Shown: one piece after another, positions 12,848 to 21,711 of the stretch
Layout: the number at the start of each line of letters is the position of its first letter
Numbering within the stretch: position 1 is the stretch's first letter
From: Gibbula magus
Taxonomy: Eukaryota; Mollusca; Gastropoda; Trochida; Trochidae
Assembly: GCA_936450465.1 (NCBI GenBank)
Contig: OW388302.1
Coordinates: 10,999,530-11,063,529, forward strand
DNA: 64,000 nt
Direction of reading: 5' to 3'
Notes under the pieces: model-generated
Databases searched by the model: none
The model's input: only the letters and a program-made list of their open reading frames with translations
Told to the model about the DNA's origin: nothing
Translations under genes and position numbers: made by a program

Positions 12848-13303
12848 CTGTGGAATATTCTTCTTCTTCGATGAGCTCCTCCAGTTTTCGTTTTGCTCTG
12901 ATGGGTTTCGTTTGCATGGGCTCTGATTGTACTGATAAGGGTTCTGCTTGGACGGATTGTCGTGGTCCGAGTTCTGTCTCTATTGGTTCTGCCTCTATGG
13001 ATTCCGCCTCTATGGATTCTGTTTCTATAGGTTCTGCTTGGTCGGTTTCTACTAGAGAGGATTCTGCTTGCATGGTTTCTTTTTGGAAGGGTTCAGCTTG
13101 GCCGGGTTGTATTTGGACGGGTTCTGTTTTAACGGGTTCTGCTTTGCCGCGGTCTGCTTCAAAGGGTTCTGCTTGGGCTGATACTTCTTGGAAGGGTTCA
13201 TCGTGGACTGGTTCATCTTGGACTGGTTCGGGTTGAACAGGTTCTGATTTTACAGTTGCTGCATGGACAGATTCTGCATGACCGGGTTCTACTTGAACTG
13301 GTT
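12848..13303 (-). CDS. exon with acidic Glu-Pro-Gln repeat (unknown protein)
   Basis: This 456-nt minus-strand exon (152 codons, phase 1 at both ends) has an acceptor at AAACAG and a perfect donor, CAG followed by GTGAGA. It encodes degenerate short repeats of the form Q-A-E-P-(V/I/F)-x, for example EPVQPEPVQDEPVHDEP and ESIEAESIEAEPIE. These are followed by a basic patch (KPIRAKRKLEEL) and a Glu run. The product is strongly acidic and almost certainly disordered. Its reading phase joins exactly to the upstream exon at 14255-14375. The complementary strand is also open (12850-13236, Ser-Trp-rich), but that frame has no splice support and mirrors the repeat. Function is unknown. Confidence 0.55.
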
Positions 13304-14254
13304 CTGTTTATTGACACATTAAGTCAAATGAACATACATATCATATCTACACTATATATGAGTGCAATACCATCGACTATAGTGCATACATTAGATCTTA
13401 GATCTGCGTAATCATATGCTACATGACTTTCGTGTACTAGCTAGATGATTTATCTGCCTGATTGTGGACTTAAAAACTATAATCATGTTGGTTCATAAAA
13501 TGTGCAGGATATCAGGAATGCTTGAGATCAGTTTTACATTTATTTTGTAACCAATTTGTTTTCATGACATTTTTAAACTGTTGTTTTTTGGTTTGTTTTT
13601 TATTCTCTCTCCTTTATTCAGTATAGCGCATTTCATCACACGTCACAGGAACCTTAGTTAATGTCAGGACACCATTTGCTTTTTGGCTGCAGTGGTACAA
13701 CAACAATTTACTCAGATAGGGATCGTGGTTCAGTAATTGATAACTTTAGTAGCTGTAATCACTGGATATAGTCACTAAATGGTACAATGTCCCTAGCTTG
13801 TCTATGTCATATTCTAATACCACTGTTGATCGTTTGATTGTTTGTCGATAAAAAAGGTCAGGTCAGAATTGTTTGTATGTTCAACCTGTTTCCCAAACAT
13901 ATCTGCCTGAATGACTTATTTTGATTAACTAAGGTCATATGTTATTGAACTCGTGCGAATGAAAGTGTCAATTCCCTGTCTATATTAGTTCAAAATACCC
14001 AACGTTATCTAAATAGGTACCATTATCTAAGAAGCTACATATATCCATGTCAAACCCTTGTGCTGCATTTGTCAATAATTTAACTCACCTTTTCTTTAAA
14101 AGATATGTAACCATAACTAGTATATTATATTTGAAAACCCATGTTCAGATGACACTGAAACTTTATAATTAAAATATTTTAAACTTTCAGGAAAACTATT
14201 TAACTGGACATCATTAAAGGTGAATTCTTCACGGTAAACTTGAAACGTACGTAC
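13304..14254 (-). other. putative intron of the Glu-Pro-repeat gene
   Basis: This lies between a donor at 14254-14253 (GATG followed by GTACGT) and an acceptor ending at 13304. No repeat or other gene is seen inside it. Confidence 0.45.
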
Positions 14255-14375
14255 CATCAATGTTGAACGTTGGTTTGTTCATTTCCCTTGAAGTACTGTC
14301 ATCAGTATTAGATGTTCTCATACTTTCATCAACAAATGTTTTTAAGTTGACAGGATCTTCTGCATTGTCCACATT
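14255..14375 (-). CDS. upstream exon of the Glu-Pro-repeat gene
   Basis: This 121-nt minus-strand exon has a strong pyrimidine-rich acceptor (TTTATTTATTTTACCAG) and a donor GATG followed by GTACGT. The frame encodes a Ser/Thr/Asp-rich segment (starting NVDNAEDPVNLKTFVDES) without a recognisable domain. It ends in phase 1 with a single G, which combines with AA at the start of the next exon to make GAA (Glu), continuing directly into the EPVQ repeats. An alternative without the upstream splice site would begin at an ATG about 50 nt earlier. No further upstream exon was found. Confidence 0.5.
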
Positions 14376-15910
14376 CTGGTAAAATAAATAAATGCTAGCT
14401 GATGTTTCCATCACAACCCACGTTAGAAATATGGTGACCCAAATTGAATTTGAAATTAACAATGGATATTATTTGTGACAATACTTCAACACGTGACCCA
14501 TTAGTGATACGGACTGACAATGTAGTCTGTGAATATAAAATTCATTACAATATGTGTGTTGTGTATGAACACGTGTAAAGTTTTAATTAGCAAACACAAG
14601 TTGTGCTCCAAATTCAAGACAAGTAATACCATGATGATAGATAAGGGCACCCATCAAACAAACGAGAACACAAACTGGTTTTACCCCAATTTTCGGCACA
14701 CACTCATAACTGTGATACGTTGAATCTGAAAGAAATCAGTAATGTAAATATAACCTGTGTCCTCAAAAACGCAATCCAATAACTTATTGACGTCATTTAA
14801 TTAAATCAAGTTTAAATCAACTCAAAACAGAAACACAATATCCCTTGGTAAAAAAGAGGTTTTATGCTTGTTGAAACATAAATGTAATTACTTTAGTCAA
14901 AAATAGTGATAATATCAAACAATCTATTTTAATGATCAACAACAACAAGCATATCAAGGGTATTAGCCTTGCTTTTGCAGATTTTAGCAACAATCAATTT
15001 ACCATTTATTGTTGTTGTTTTTTTAAATTAATAATAAACATTTAAATCCACCCATCGGTTCTGATGTATTTTTAGTTGTTGTACATTTCGGGGCTTCAAA
15101 ATAAACAAGGGGGATATAATTAGCAAAACACCGAGGATCATATTTTCTTTGAAAATATGTTGTGTTTGCTTCAAGTTCGTTATTCATACTTATTGTTATT
15201 TCCACTCAGTGCTTGAGGCCTCAACTGTGCCTGTTTATCATATAACCGACACAAAGAACGAAAATAACAAATGCATTTTGAGACAAAACCGTGATTTCAT
15301 TTGGCCCTAAATGTGTTCAGAATCCCAAATAACTAACATGGGTATCATGGACGTCCGACAACAACCTATCGAGTGTCACAATATTGCAATTATATGTCAA
15401 ACACTGAGGCAGTGAAAAACAAAAACTAAAGTTACAACCAATGAGAACGTGTAAAGTGCTCAGTTGATTTGCTGCAATGTACCGAATACACACTGGACAT
15501 TGTGGCAAACCTGATCTTGAAGATTTAATTTAATATATAATCTGTTTTAAATTCTAATTTCATACTGTCCTTGCTTCTTGAGAGTTAATTGAAATGTAAG
15601 CGGCCATTTTCATATACATGCTCAACATCCAGGTTACTAATAGACAGGAACGCAACAACTAAACCGGTTGGTAAATATTATTTGTGTTATTTGAGGACTG
15701 TCATGATTCTAATTTTCAAACATAATCCAGGTAACATGAATGAACAAATTAACACACACAAGACATCACTTGCTTCGAATTCGAACCAAAGGTGTGTATT
15801 TCCCCACGTTTAGCAGCTAACTTTTTTTTATTTCTACTATTCTTAATAAATTCTTATGATAATAACTCTCCAGAGTTCTTACAACACTAACATAACACCG
15901 CAAGCACTGC
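14376..15910. other. no gene recognised
   Basis: This is AT-rich, with short open frames (14529-14723, 15023-15205, 15317-15508, 15589-15813) that have neither motifs nor paired splice sites. The first exon and promoter of the Glu-Pro-repeat gene may lie here but could not be identified. Confidence 0.4.
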
Positions 15911-15914
15911 AAAA

Positions 15915-16804
15915 CAACCAACAGACAACGAAGCAATCAACAAAGCATTCACTATGGAGGAGCTTCATTTTGTATTAAATAATAGGAAAAAGGGAACGGC
16001 CCCAGGGCTAGACCTAACTTCCTACCAAATAATTAAAAAGCTACCCCCCTCCACCCTTAATATTCTCCTAAATCTATATAACACCATTTGGCAACAGGGC
16101 AAGTTTCCAACCAACTGGAAGGAAGCTTTAGTAATTCCAATTCCTAAACAAAAATAAACCCTCCGGGGACCCCAATTCCTATAGGCCCATCTCCCTAACC
16201 TCAAACCTCTGTAAAGTAATGGAATTGATGGTAAAACATCGCCTCATATCTCACTTAAACACCAATCCCTTAAACAACGACCATAGTGGCTTCACTCAGG
16301 GTCGTTCTACCTTAAACAATACTTATTAAAGTAGGCCAAAACAAAAAGCACTATACACTCGCAATCTTCCTGGCTTTTTCCAAAGCTTTCAATATGGTGT
16401 GGCATAATGGCCTCATCCAAAACTTGTATAACTCCCTAAAACCTACTCTCATCAACTCCCTTAATTCTATCCAATACCAGGAATTAAAATTAGCCACCCG
16501 CACTCAAAAGGGTACCTCACTCGAAGCACTCCAAGCCCTATCTGGTGAAATTCCCCTCGCAACGAGACGGGACCAACTCACCTTAAACTTCTGGGCTGGA
16601 ACTTCAGAGGACCCTCTTATAAGGGATATGCTTAGCAGCATACCCTCTAAATTTGTCAAAGCTTTATTCAATAAATACACACTCCGTGCACCCATCTCTC
16701 ATCGCGTATATTCTCTTATATCCCAAGTTGAGGTGGGCCATATTAAACTCCCCACAAATTGTACAGTGCTTCATCCTATTCCCCCACTTCAGCAAACTAA
16801 CTTC
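15915..16804 (+). pseudogene. 5' half of a dead RNase H-type LINE
   Basis: The plus strand encodes pieces of a non-LTR reverse transcriptase. First is the finger region (NNRKKGTAPGLD and WKEALVIPIPK). After a frameshift near 16154 comes SYRPISLTSNLCKVMEL, then HSGFTQGRST. Next is motif A as FLAFSKAFNMVWHNGL, where active enzymes have FxDFSKAFD; the catalytic Asp is therefore lost. The palm segment with the FADD box is missing, and the sequence jumps to the post-RT region (LATRTQKGTSLEALQALSG). The element continues at 21712 after a nested retrotransposon. An RNase H domain follows there, which places it with I-like LINEs. Confidence 0.8.
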
Positions 16805-16865
16805 TCCTAACCAACCGTTACACAACATCACAACACAGTTTACTGGAATACGCTTGTGGCTGGTG
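16802..16865 (-). repeat. split direct repeat B2
   Basis: Terminal copy of repeat B (plus-strand start TTCTCCTAACCAACCG, end GCTTGTGGCTGGTG). It matches B1 at 17693-17751 apart from a small length difference in a CAACA run. Confidence 0.88.
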
Positions 16866-17196
16866 CGACCGTTTTATTCACACAAAAATCAACACACAAT
16901 TCAGGAGCATACAATACTCCTCTCGTTCACACATGCTATATATATATATGCATATCAGCAAACTGGCAATATAATTTACATGCTGAAACCCGACACGTAA
17001 ACCAGAGATAAAAAACTATTAAAGAAAACACTCTGGAACCGTGTTCCCTCAACGAATGTAACAGCATCATACTGAAGGGTTTACAGTATACACGCCATGT
17101 ATATATACGATATATACAGAATATACATGATTCATCAGTGGAATACAACGTATGATTTATATCCAAAACAGTAATGAAAAGCGTGCAGATTATACA

Positions 17197-17383
17197 GGCT
17201 TGCCAGCCAAACAACCGTACAATAGAAACATACAAAAGAATAATCCATATACATGAGAAAAATGCAATATTCTAATGGCTTGCCAGCCAAATGACATACA
17301 TCATATAAGAATATACGCAGTATTATAATGGCTTGCCAGCCTAAATATGTACAACTCCTGCAGACTATCATAGCCTGCCAGCC
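17197..17383. repeat. four spaced GGCTTGCCAGCC motifs
   Basis: The 12-mer GGCTTGCCAGCC occurs at 17197-17208, 17277-17288 and 17330-17341, with a variant AGCCTGCCAGCC at 17372-17383. Each has a GGCT...AGCC dyad. They lie in the non-coding spacer between A2 and B2 of the YR retrotransposon, which suggests a protein-binding or structural role for that element. Confidence 0.75.
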
Positions 17384-17506
17384 AAAAATAACCAAACATG
17401 GCAACAGCCCATGTTGCGTCACAATCCTTCATTGTTTATCTGAAACAAGAAAATATTGTTAATCACGCATGACCATACTGAAGCAAATATACATAAACAT
17501 ATAAAT

Positions 17507-17695
17507 TAAAAGATACACGGTCTTGGTTGCAAAAGCGAGAGACTGAATTTCAAATTCAACCACCCTTATATACTCTTAATCAACGCCACCTGGCGACGTG
17601 ACCAATCACGTGACTGTAGTTACACACCGCTAGGAGAAAGCAATTTCCCACTAATTCATACTTCAAACGTTGGAAATTTCATTTCTCCTAACCAA
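17507..17695 (-). repeat. split direct repeat A2
   Basis: Internal copy of repeat A, nearly identical to A1 (21533-21711), including the CAATCACGTGACTGTAG and TTATATACTC blocks. It abuts B1 at a shared TTTC, forming the B1-A2 joint that mimics a circle junction. Confidence 0.9.
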
Positions 17696-17751
17696 CCGTT
17701 ACACAACATCACAACACAACACAGTTTACTGGAATACGCTTGTGGCTGGTG
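17693..17751 (-). repeat. split direct repeat B1
   Basis: Internal copy of repeat B, directly next to A2. It is followed (plus strand) by the 3' end of the recombinase ORF. Confidence 0.88.
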
Positions 17752-17806
17752 AGATATGCAAAGAAAGTCAAAGGCCAAGAGAAAGTGAAACTTTCATCCT
17801 TTGCTC

Positions 17807-18790
17807 TTAACTATCTTTTATATACCCGTCTTTCGCTTTTTCACTTTTCCAGCGTCCGTGATGTTTGAACATTCTATCTGGCAATCCATTATTCGCAGCT
17901 GCCGTTGCACCGCCACTACGCAAACTATGTAAACCAAACTGTTTGATATTGTCAACATAAGGCCTTAGCCCATCAATAAAAATCTCCCTTAATCTTGTAT
18001 AAGAGATAGGAACATTTCCTTTTCTAAGGATATATCCAGAACCGCATTTTGTCATACCGCTGAATATATACTGATCCGAATCTGGAGGAATATCAGCCTT
18101 ATCAAGATAACGCTGTAAACAAGCTACTGGACAAAGCTTGGTTAGTGTACGGCCTATGACCACCCAGGCCCCATCCCTGTAGATATCAGTCTTTAATTTT
18201 TCAATAAAAACAAGCATATGTGACTGGAAAAATAATACATCAGAACGAGATATATACAACAACTCAGCTGATCGTAAAAAACCTGCATAAGCAAGTAAAC
18301 ACATAGAAAGCAATCTTAGCTCAGGTAAAGCCGCTCCTTGTATTTTATCATCATACAGGCGCTCAAGGATAGCTACAGTAACAGGTTCTTTTTTAATAAC
18401 AGCTTTAGCCAGCTTTCTCTTAGCTGCTTCCATGACATTCTTCACTAAACCATTCTCAGTGGGACTTACAAGGCCCAAACTCAAATGCGCATGACGCAAG
18501 CTATAAAAAGCTGTCAACACCGGTGAAACTGTTTCACTTTGTTGAATTACTGACAAAAGATACAATGCACAATGCAGCGGCGATAACGGTAAAACACACT
18601 CAATCTCATTAGATATCGCCCACCTTTTCCAAGCAGCAAAACCGCACTGATACTTTCTGCTTGTAGAATCAGCTCTAGCTTGAGATAACATCGATGGGAT
18701 ATCATCAGCCAATGCTCTTAATCTCTCAGGAAGCTCACTCAACTCGTCTCTGTACACATGCTGGAAAACCTCTGTAAACACAGAAAACAT
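17807..18790 (-). CDS. tyrosine recombinase of the YR retrotransposon
   Basis: This 327-residue ORF is intact. It has an N-terminal core-binding region (about 25-130) and a C-terminal catalytic domain with the full tyrosine-recombinase set: Arg173 in FLRSAEL, Lys200 in EKLKTD, His288 and Arg291 in GLHSLRSGG, His311 in HHGRW, and the candidate nucleophile Tyr323 in KDGYIKDS. Such enzymes insert the circular cDNA of DIRS/Ngaro-type elements by strand exchange instead of using a DDE integrase. The start ATG (18790-18788) lies 3 nt after the TAA of the RT ORF and in the same frame, so the protein could be made by reinitiation or by stop-codon readthrough as an RT-recombinase fusion. All catalytic residues are present, so it may be active. 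Confidence 0.92.
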   Translation of the reverse strand: MFSVFTEVFQHVYRDELSELPERLRALADDIPSMLSQARADSTSRKYQCGFAAWKRWAISNEIECVLPLSPLHCALYLLSVIQQSETVSPVLTAFYSLRHAHLSLGLVSPTENGLVKNVMEAAKRKLAKAVIKKEPVTVAILERLYDDKIQGAALPELRLLSMCLLAYAGFLRSAELLYISRSDVLFFQSHMLVFIEKLKTDIYRDGAWVVIGRTLTKLCPVACLQRYLDKADIPPDSDQYIFSGMTKCGSGYILRKGNVPISYTRLREIFIDGLRPYVDNIKQFGLHSLRSGGATAAANNGLPDRMFKHHGRWKSEKAKDGYIKDS

Positions 18791-18793
18791 AAA

Positions 18794-21019
18794 TTAACGA
18801 AAGTCAACAAACAGAGCCAGCATGTTGAAATCTAAATCTTTCTCACCGAACAAACCCCCTTGTATCCTGGAAGCTGTATACGCTTCTTTCACTGTGGGGA
18901 GATACATCCAAACTTTAATTTGTGAAATAAACACATTTCGAGCACAGATCAACGGCCAAAAGCATGCTGAAGGCCACTCGGGAACCACTAAAGTACCAAC
19001 TGCACGACATTCCTGTAAATGTTTGATAACTCTAGGGATAACACCAATAGGCGGGACAATCCAGTTCATAGCTCCTCTCCAGTTGACAGTGAAGCAATCA
19101 ACCGCTTGACTGCCAGGATTGCTGAACTCAGAATTAAAACATTCCAGCTTGGTATTGTAGTACGAAGCGAACCTGTCCACATGATGAGGTCCCCAAGCAG
19201 CATCGACTCTCAAGAAAACATCCTGAGACACACCCCAGTCATCACAATCAATCAATCGACTCAAGAGATCAGCTTTCTGATTATCACAGCGAGGAATCCA
19301 CTGAACTTCCAATTCAAAACTGTACTCAAGACACAAGTTAAAAATCTTCAATGCGATTGACTGTAGATGTTGCTTCATACTGCCCTTTGTTATAATGTTA
19401 ACAACATTCTGATTGTCAGTGAACCACTTCACTCGTTGATCACTTAGCTTTGAGATCAGACTTTGGAATACTAATTGCACAGCTTTGAGCTCTCTCCAAG
19501 TGGAACTGAAACCAGCTTCTTCACTTGACCACTGACCACAACTAGATACACAATCAACATTAACACTGTAGCCTCCGAATCCAACGTCGCTAGCGTCCGA
19601 ATATACAACACTTGTAGCAGTAGCTGATTGAACTAGAGATCGAGAATCGTATTTCACTATATTCTCGGACCAAAATGTCAACTGTTTGACGCTCATATCT
19701 GACAAGACAATCTTGCTGTACCACGAACTTGCCTTGAGAATATCTACACTGACAGACCTTGTAATAAGTTGGGCTACTGGGCTCAAAACCAACTTCATTG
19801 CAATGATTTGACCAACTACAGAGGCAGCGGATTTGACACACACTGGTTTAGAAATAGAGGCAAGCAAGCTATCAATCGCACATTTAACCTTATCAATCTT
19901 GCATTTCGGCACAGACATAGTCATAGACGTTGTGTCGATACCGAATCCCAAACATTCGAGTTTCTGTGATGGCATCCACAAAGACTTCTCAACTTTTGGT
20001 ACGAAACCAGATAATAACAAATCATTTTTGATATTCAAACCTGCTGTCAATGTCCCAGACAATGACGATTCGGATAAGATACCGTCATCCAAAAATGTCA
20101 CTATCTTATGTCCATCAAACCTCCACTTCTTAACAAGCTGTCTGGTTACTTTAGTATACACGTAGGGAGCGGAAGTGAGCCCAAATGGTAAAACAACAAA
20201 TTTATGGAAACATGTTTTACCAGACTTATCAGGCCAAGCAAAACCAAGGTAATCTGTATGAGCAGGATAAATGTCAATATGATGATAAGCCGAATGTATA
20301 TCGAATTTTATCAGCCAATCGCCTTTCTCAATATAAGACAATGCCACTTTCCAGTCTTCATATTTAACAGATCTCTTTAAGACGAAACCATTCACCCTGG
20401 ATAAGTCAAGAATAAGACGTTTTTTGCCCGACGATTGAACAGAGACAGTTAATGGATTCACTACGGTAGGTGGTTCAGGACAGCACACTATCAACCGTTT
20501 CCGCGTCAGCTCTTCAATGGCCTGTGTGACAAAAACATCGTGTTTGAGAGCTGACTTGTTATTTGGTATAAACATAGAAGGTGGGGTGGATATAAAAGGA
20601 ATTTTATACCCGGAAGCAATCAGATCAATCACAAACTGTGACGCACCAATTTGGCGCCAAAACCCCAAACTCTGTTTAAGTCGCCCCTTGACAATTATTT
20701 CTGATACCCCCTGCTCATATTCATAGTAGTCGTCAGTTAATTTGTAAGCATAAAACTCATCAACACAAGGAGAATACTTAACTGACAGGTCTTGACTACT
20801 TGTTGAGGGGGCGGGGGGGGGGGGGGGGGGGGGGGGGGGGGTCGACACTCCTGTGACTCCCGGGGCCTGAGCTGAGCTGACGGTGTACGGACAGTCACGT
20901 CGGTAGTGTGAGAGCTCTCCGCAGTTGAAGCAGGAACCTGACCTTTGACTTTTGCCACGAAAAAGATGAGAAGAGTGGCCAGGCTGAAGAGCAGGGACAG
21001 GCTGGACAGCGAGCTGCAC
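18794..21019 (-). CDS. Gag zinc knuckle, reverse transcriptase, RNase H and MT-like region
   Basis: This is a 741-codon open frame. Its first Met is arbitrary because the frame continues upstream as the gag region. It begins with a CCHC zinc knuckle (Cys30, Cys33, His38, Cys43), then a Pro run coded by a C tract. The reverse transcriptase spans roughly 150-390: motif A IKFDIHSAYHH (Asp240), motif B LPFGLTSAP, motif C FLDDG (Asp311, Asp312). RNase H follows: Asp475 in YSDAS, Glu510 in STWRE, Asp535 in FTDNQN, Asp584 in NQKADLLSR. Residues 600-690 (VDRFASYYN, NWIVPP, LVVPEWPS) resemble the DNA-methyltransferase-like module that follows RNase H in DIRS-type elements. The catalytic NPPY/DPPY-type motif is not kept (VPPI). 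The RT and RNase H active sites look intact. Confidence 0.92.
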   Translation of the reverse strand: MQLAVQPVPALQPGHSSHLFRGKSQRSGSCFNCGELSHYRRDCPYTVSSAQAPGVTGVSTPPPPPPPPPAPSTSSQDLSVKYSPCVDEFYAYKLTDDYYEYEQGVSEIIVKGRLKQSLGFWRQIGASQFVIDLIASGYKIPFISTPPSMFIPNNKSALKHDVFVTQAIEELTRKRLIVCCPEPPTVVNPLTVSVQSSGKKRLILDLSRVNGFVLKRSVKYEDWKVALSYIEKGDWLIKFDIHSAYHHIDIYPAHTDYLGFAWPDKSGKTCFHKFVVLPFGLTSAPYVYTKVTRQLVKKWRFDGHKIVTFLDDGILSESSLSGTLTAGLNIKNDLLLSGFVPKVEKSLWMPSQKLECLGFGIDTTSMTMSVPKCKIDKVKCAIDSLLASISKPVCVKSAASVVGQIIAMKLVLSPVAQLITRSVSVDILKASSWYSKIVLSDMSVKQLTFWSENIVKYDSRSLVQSATATSVVYSDASDVGFGGYSVNVDCVSSCGQWSSEEAGFSSTWRELKAVQLVFQSLISKLSDQRVKWFTDNQNVVNIITKGSMKQHLQSIALKIFNLCLEYSFELEVQWIPRCDNQKADLLSRLIDCDDWGVSQDVFLRVDAAWGPHHVDRFASYYNTKLECFNSEFSNPGSQAVDCFTVNWRGAMNWIVPPIGVIPRVIKHLQECRAVGTLVVPEWPSACFWPLICARNVFISQIKVWMYLPTVKEAYTASRIQGGLFGEKDLDFNMLALFVDFR
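20813..20841. repeat. 29-bp poly-G tract inside the gag/pol ORF
   Basis: A run of 29 G on the plus strand (C on the coding strand) encodes the Pro run after the zinc knuckle. The run length is likely to vary between copies and to be error-prone in sequencing. The reading frame across it is therefore not certain, although the frame here joins zinc knuckle and RT without a stop. Confidence 0.9.
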
Positions 21020-21531
21020 GGGCTGAGTGACTGTCGACGAGCGACGAGCTGGCCTCGATGTTGAGTAGGGCGAGTGACGTGCACGCTTCTGGCGCAGTTT
21101 ACGAACTGCCTTGTTCTTGGCCGAAGTGATCTTCTTGTCGTCGTCCGAATTATCAGCAAGATCATTCGAAACATAGCTTTTTTACGGTTTCCCAACCTCC
21201 TTCACTCGAATCACCAGTTTGATATGTTTGTTGCGAGTCTGTACAGCGTCTATTGCTGACGTCAGAACCGTCTCGGCCTCCTCGTAACGTAGATTCTGCA
21301 GCGCCAAAAGACTGGTTTTCAAAAAATCTAAGGTCTCATTGTTGAAGTTATACTGGATCTTGTTCCCCTCTCTCGACCATGATAATCTTTCTCGGCTTTC
21401 AATTTCTTCAAATCCGTAGAAGTTTGAGAAAACTCCTGTCTCAAAGCGCCAATTTGAGAGTTGAACGATGCCTCAAGTTGATCCTTATTGTCGTTTAGCT
21501 GCTGAAGGATGGCGTCTAGTTTGGCGTCCAT
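21020..21531 (-). pseudogene. gag-like N-terminal region, frameshifted
   Basis: It starts at ATG 21531-21529, just downstream of repeat A1 and a TATA box. The first part is a coiled-coil-like segment (MDAKLDAILQQLND, then LKKLKAEKDYHG). The coding then changes frame near 21370 (NKIQYNFNNETLDFLK and EEAETVLTSAIDAVQTRN). It changes again near 21205 (GDSSEGGWETVK) and back near 21180 (SNDLADNSDDDKK), where it joins the frame of the zinc-knuckle ORF. At least two indels therefore break gag while the downstream enzymes remain open. This is consistent with loss of autonomous function or, less likely, with assembly errors. Confidence 0.7.
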
Positions 21532-21532
21532 T

Positions 21533-21711
21533 TTAAAGATACACAATCTTGGTTGCACAAGCGAGAGACTGAATTTCAAATTCAACCACCCTTATATACT
21601 CTTAATCAACGCCGCCTGGCGACGTGACCAATCACGTGACTGTAGTTACACACCGCTAGGAGAAAGCAATTTCCCACTAATTCATACTTCAAACGTTGGA
21701 AATTTCATTTC
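21533..21711 (-). repeat. split direct repeat A1 (5' end of YR retrotransposon)
   Basis: Terminal copy of repeat A. It contains the element's promoter-like TATA box and ends at the junction with the host LINE. It differs from A2 at only a few bases. Confidence 0.9.
21590..21598 (-). promoter_or_regulatory. TATA box of the YR retrotransposon
   Basis: TATATAAGG on the minus strand, about 60 nt upstream of the gag ATG and inside repeat A1. Spacing suits a transcription start roughly 30 nt downstream. The same sequence exists in A2. Confidence 0.55.

Larger units (their letters stand above)
16802..21711 (-). mobile_element. tyrosine-recombinase retrotransposon (Ngaro/DIRS-like)
   Basis: This is a 4.9 kb element on the minus strand inserted into a LINE relic. 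Order in its own direction: repeat A1 (21711-21533), gag-like region, RT-RNase H-MT-like ORF, tyrosine recombinase, repeat B1 (17751-17693), repeat A2 (17695-17507), a non-coding spacer, repeat B2 (16865-16802). The A1...B1-A2...B2 arrangement is the split-direct-repeat structure known from Ngaro/PAT-type YR retrotransposons. All three boundaries (left end, right end, B1-A2 joint) share TTC, and the LINE resumes with no target-site duplication, as expected for recombinase-mediated integration of a circle. A1 and A2 differ at only a handful of about 180 positions, so the insertion is young. Confidence 0.88.

Noticed and set aside
12850..13236. Plus-strand Ser/Trp/Gly-rich frame of 128 codons
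   Set aside because: It is antisense to the Glu-Pro repeat; the minus strand has consensus splice sites in matching phase, while the plus strand has none.
17197..17383. Regularly spaced repeats that could suggest a CRISPR array
   Set aside because: Only four 12-bp motifs with unequal spacing (about 80, 53 and 42 bp), inside a retrotransposon of a eukaryotic genome.
18822..20726. Several plus-strand frames of 60-113 codons
   Set aside because: All are shadows of the minus-strand RT-RNase H ORF.
20737..21195. Second minus-strand frame with a Pro run and hydrophobic segment
   Set aside because: Out of frame with both the zinc knuckle and the RT; the conserved residues lie in the other frame.
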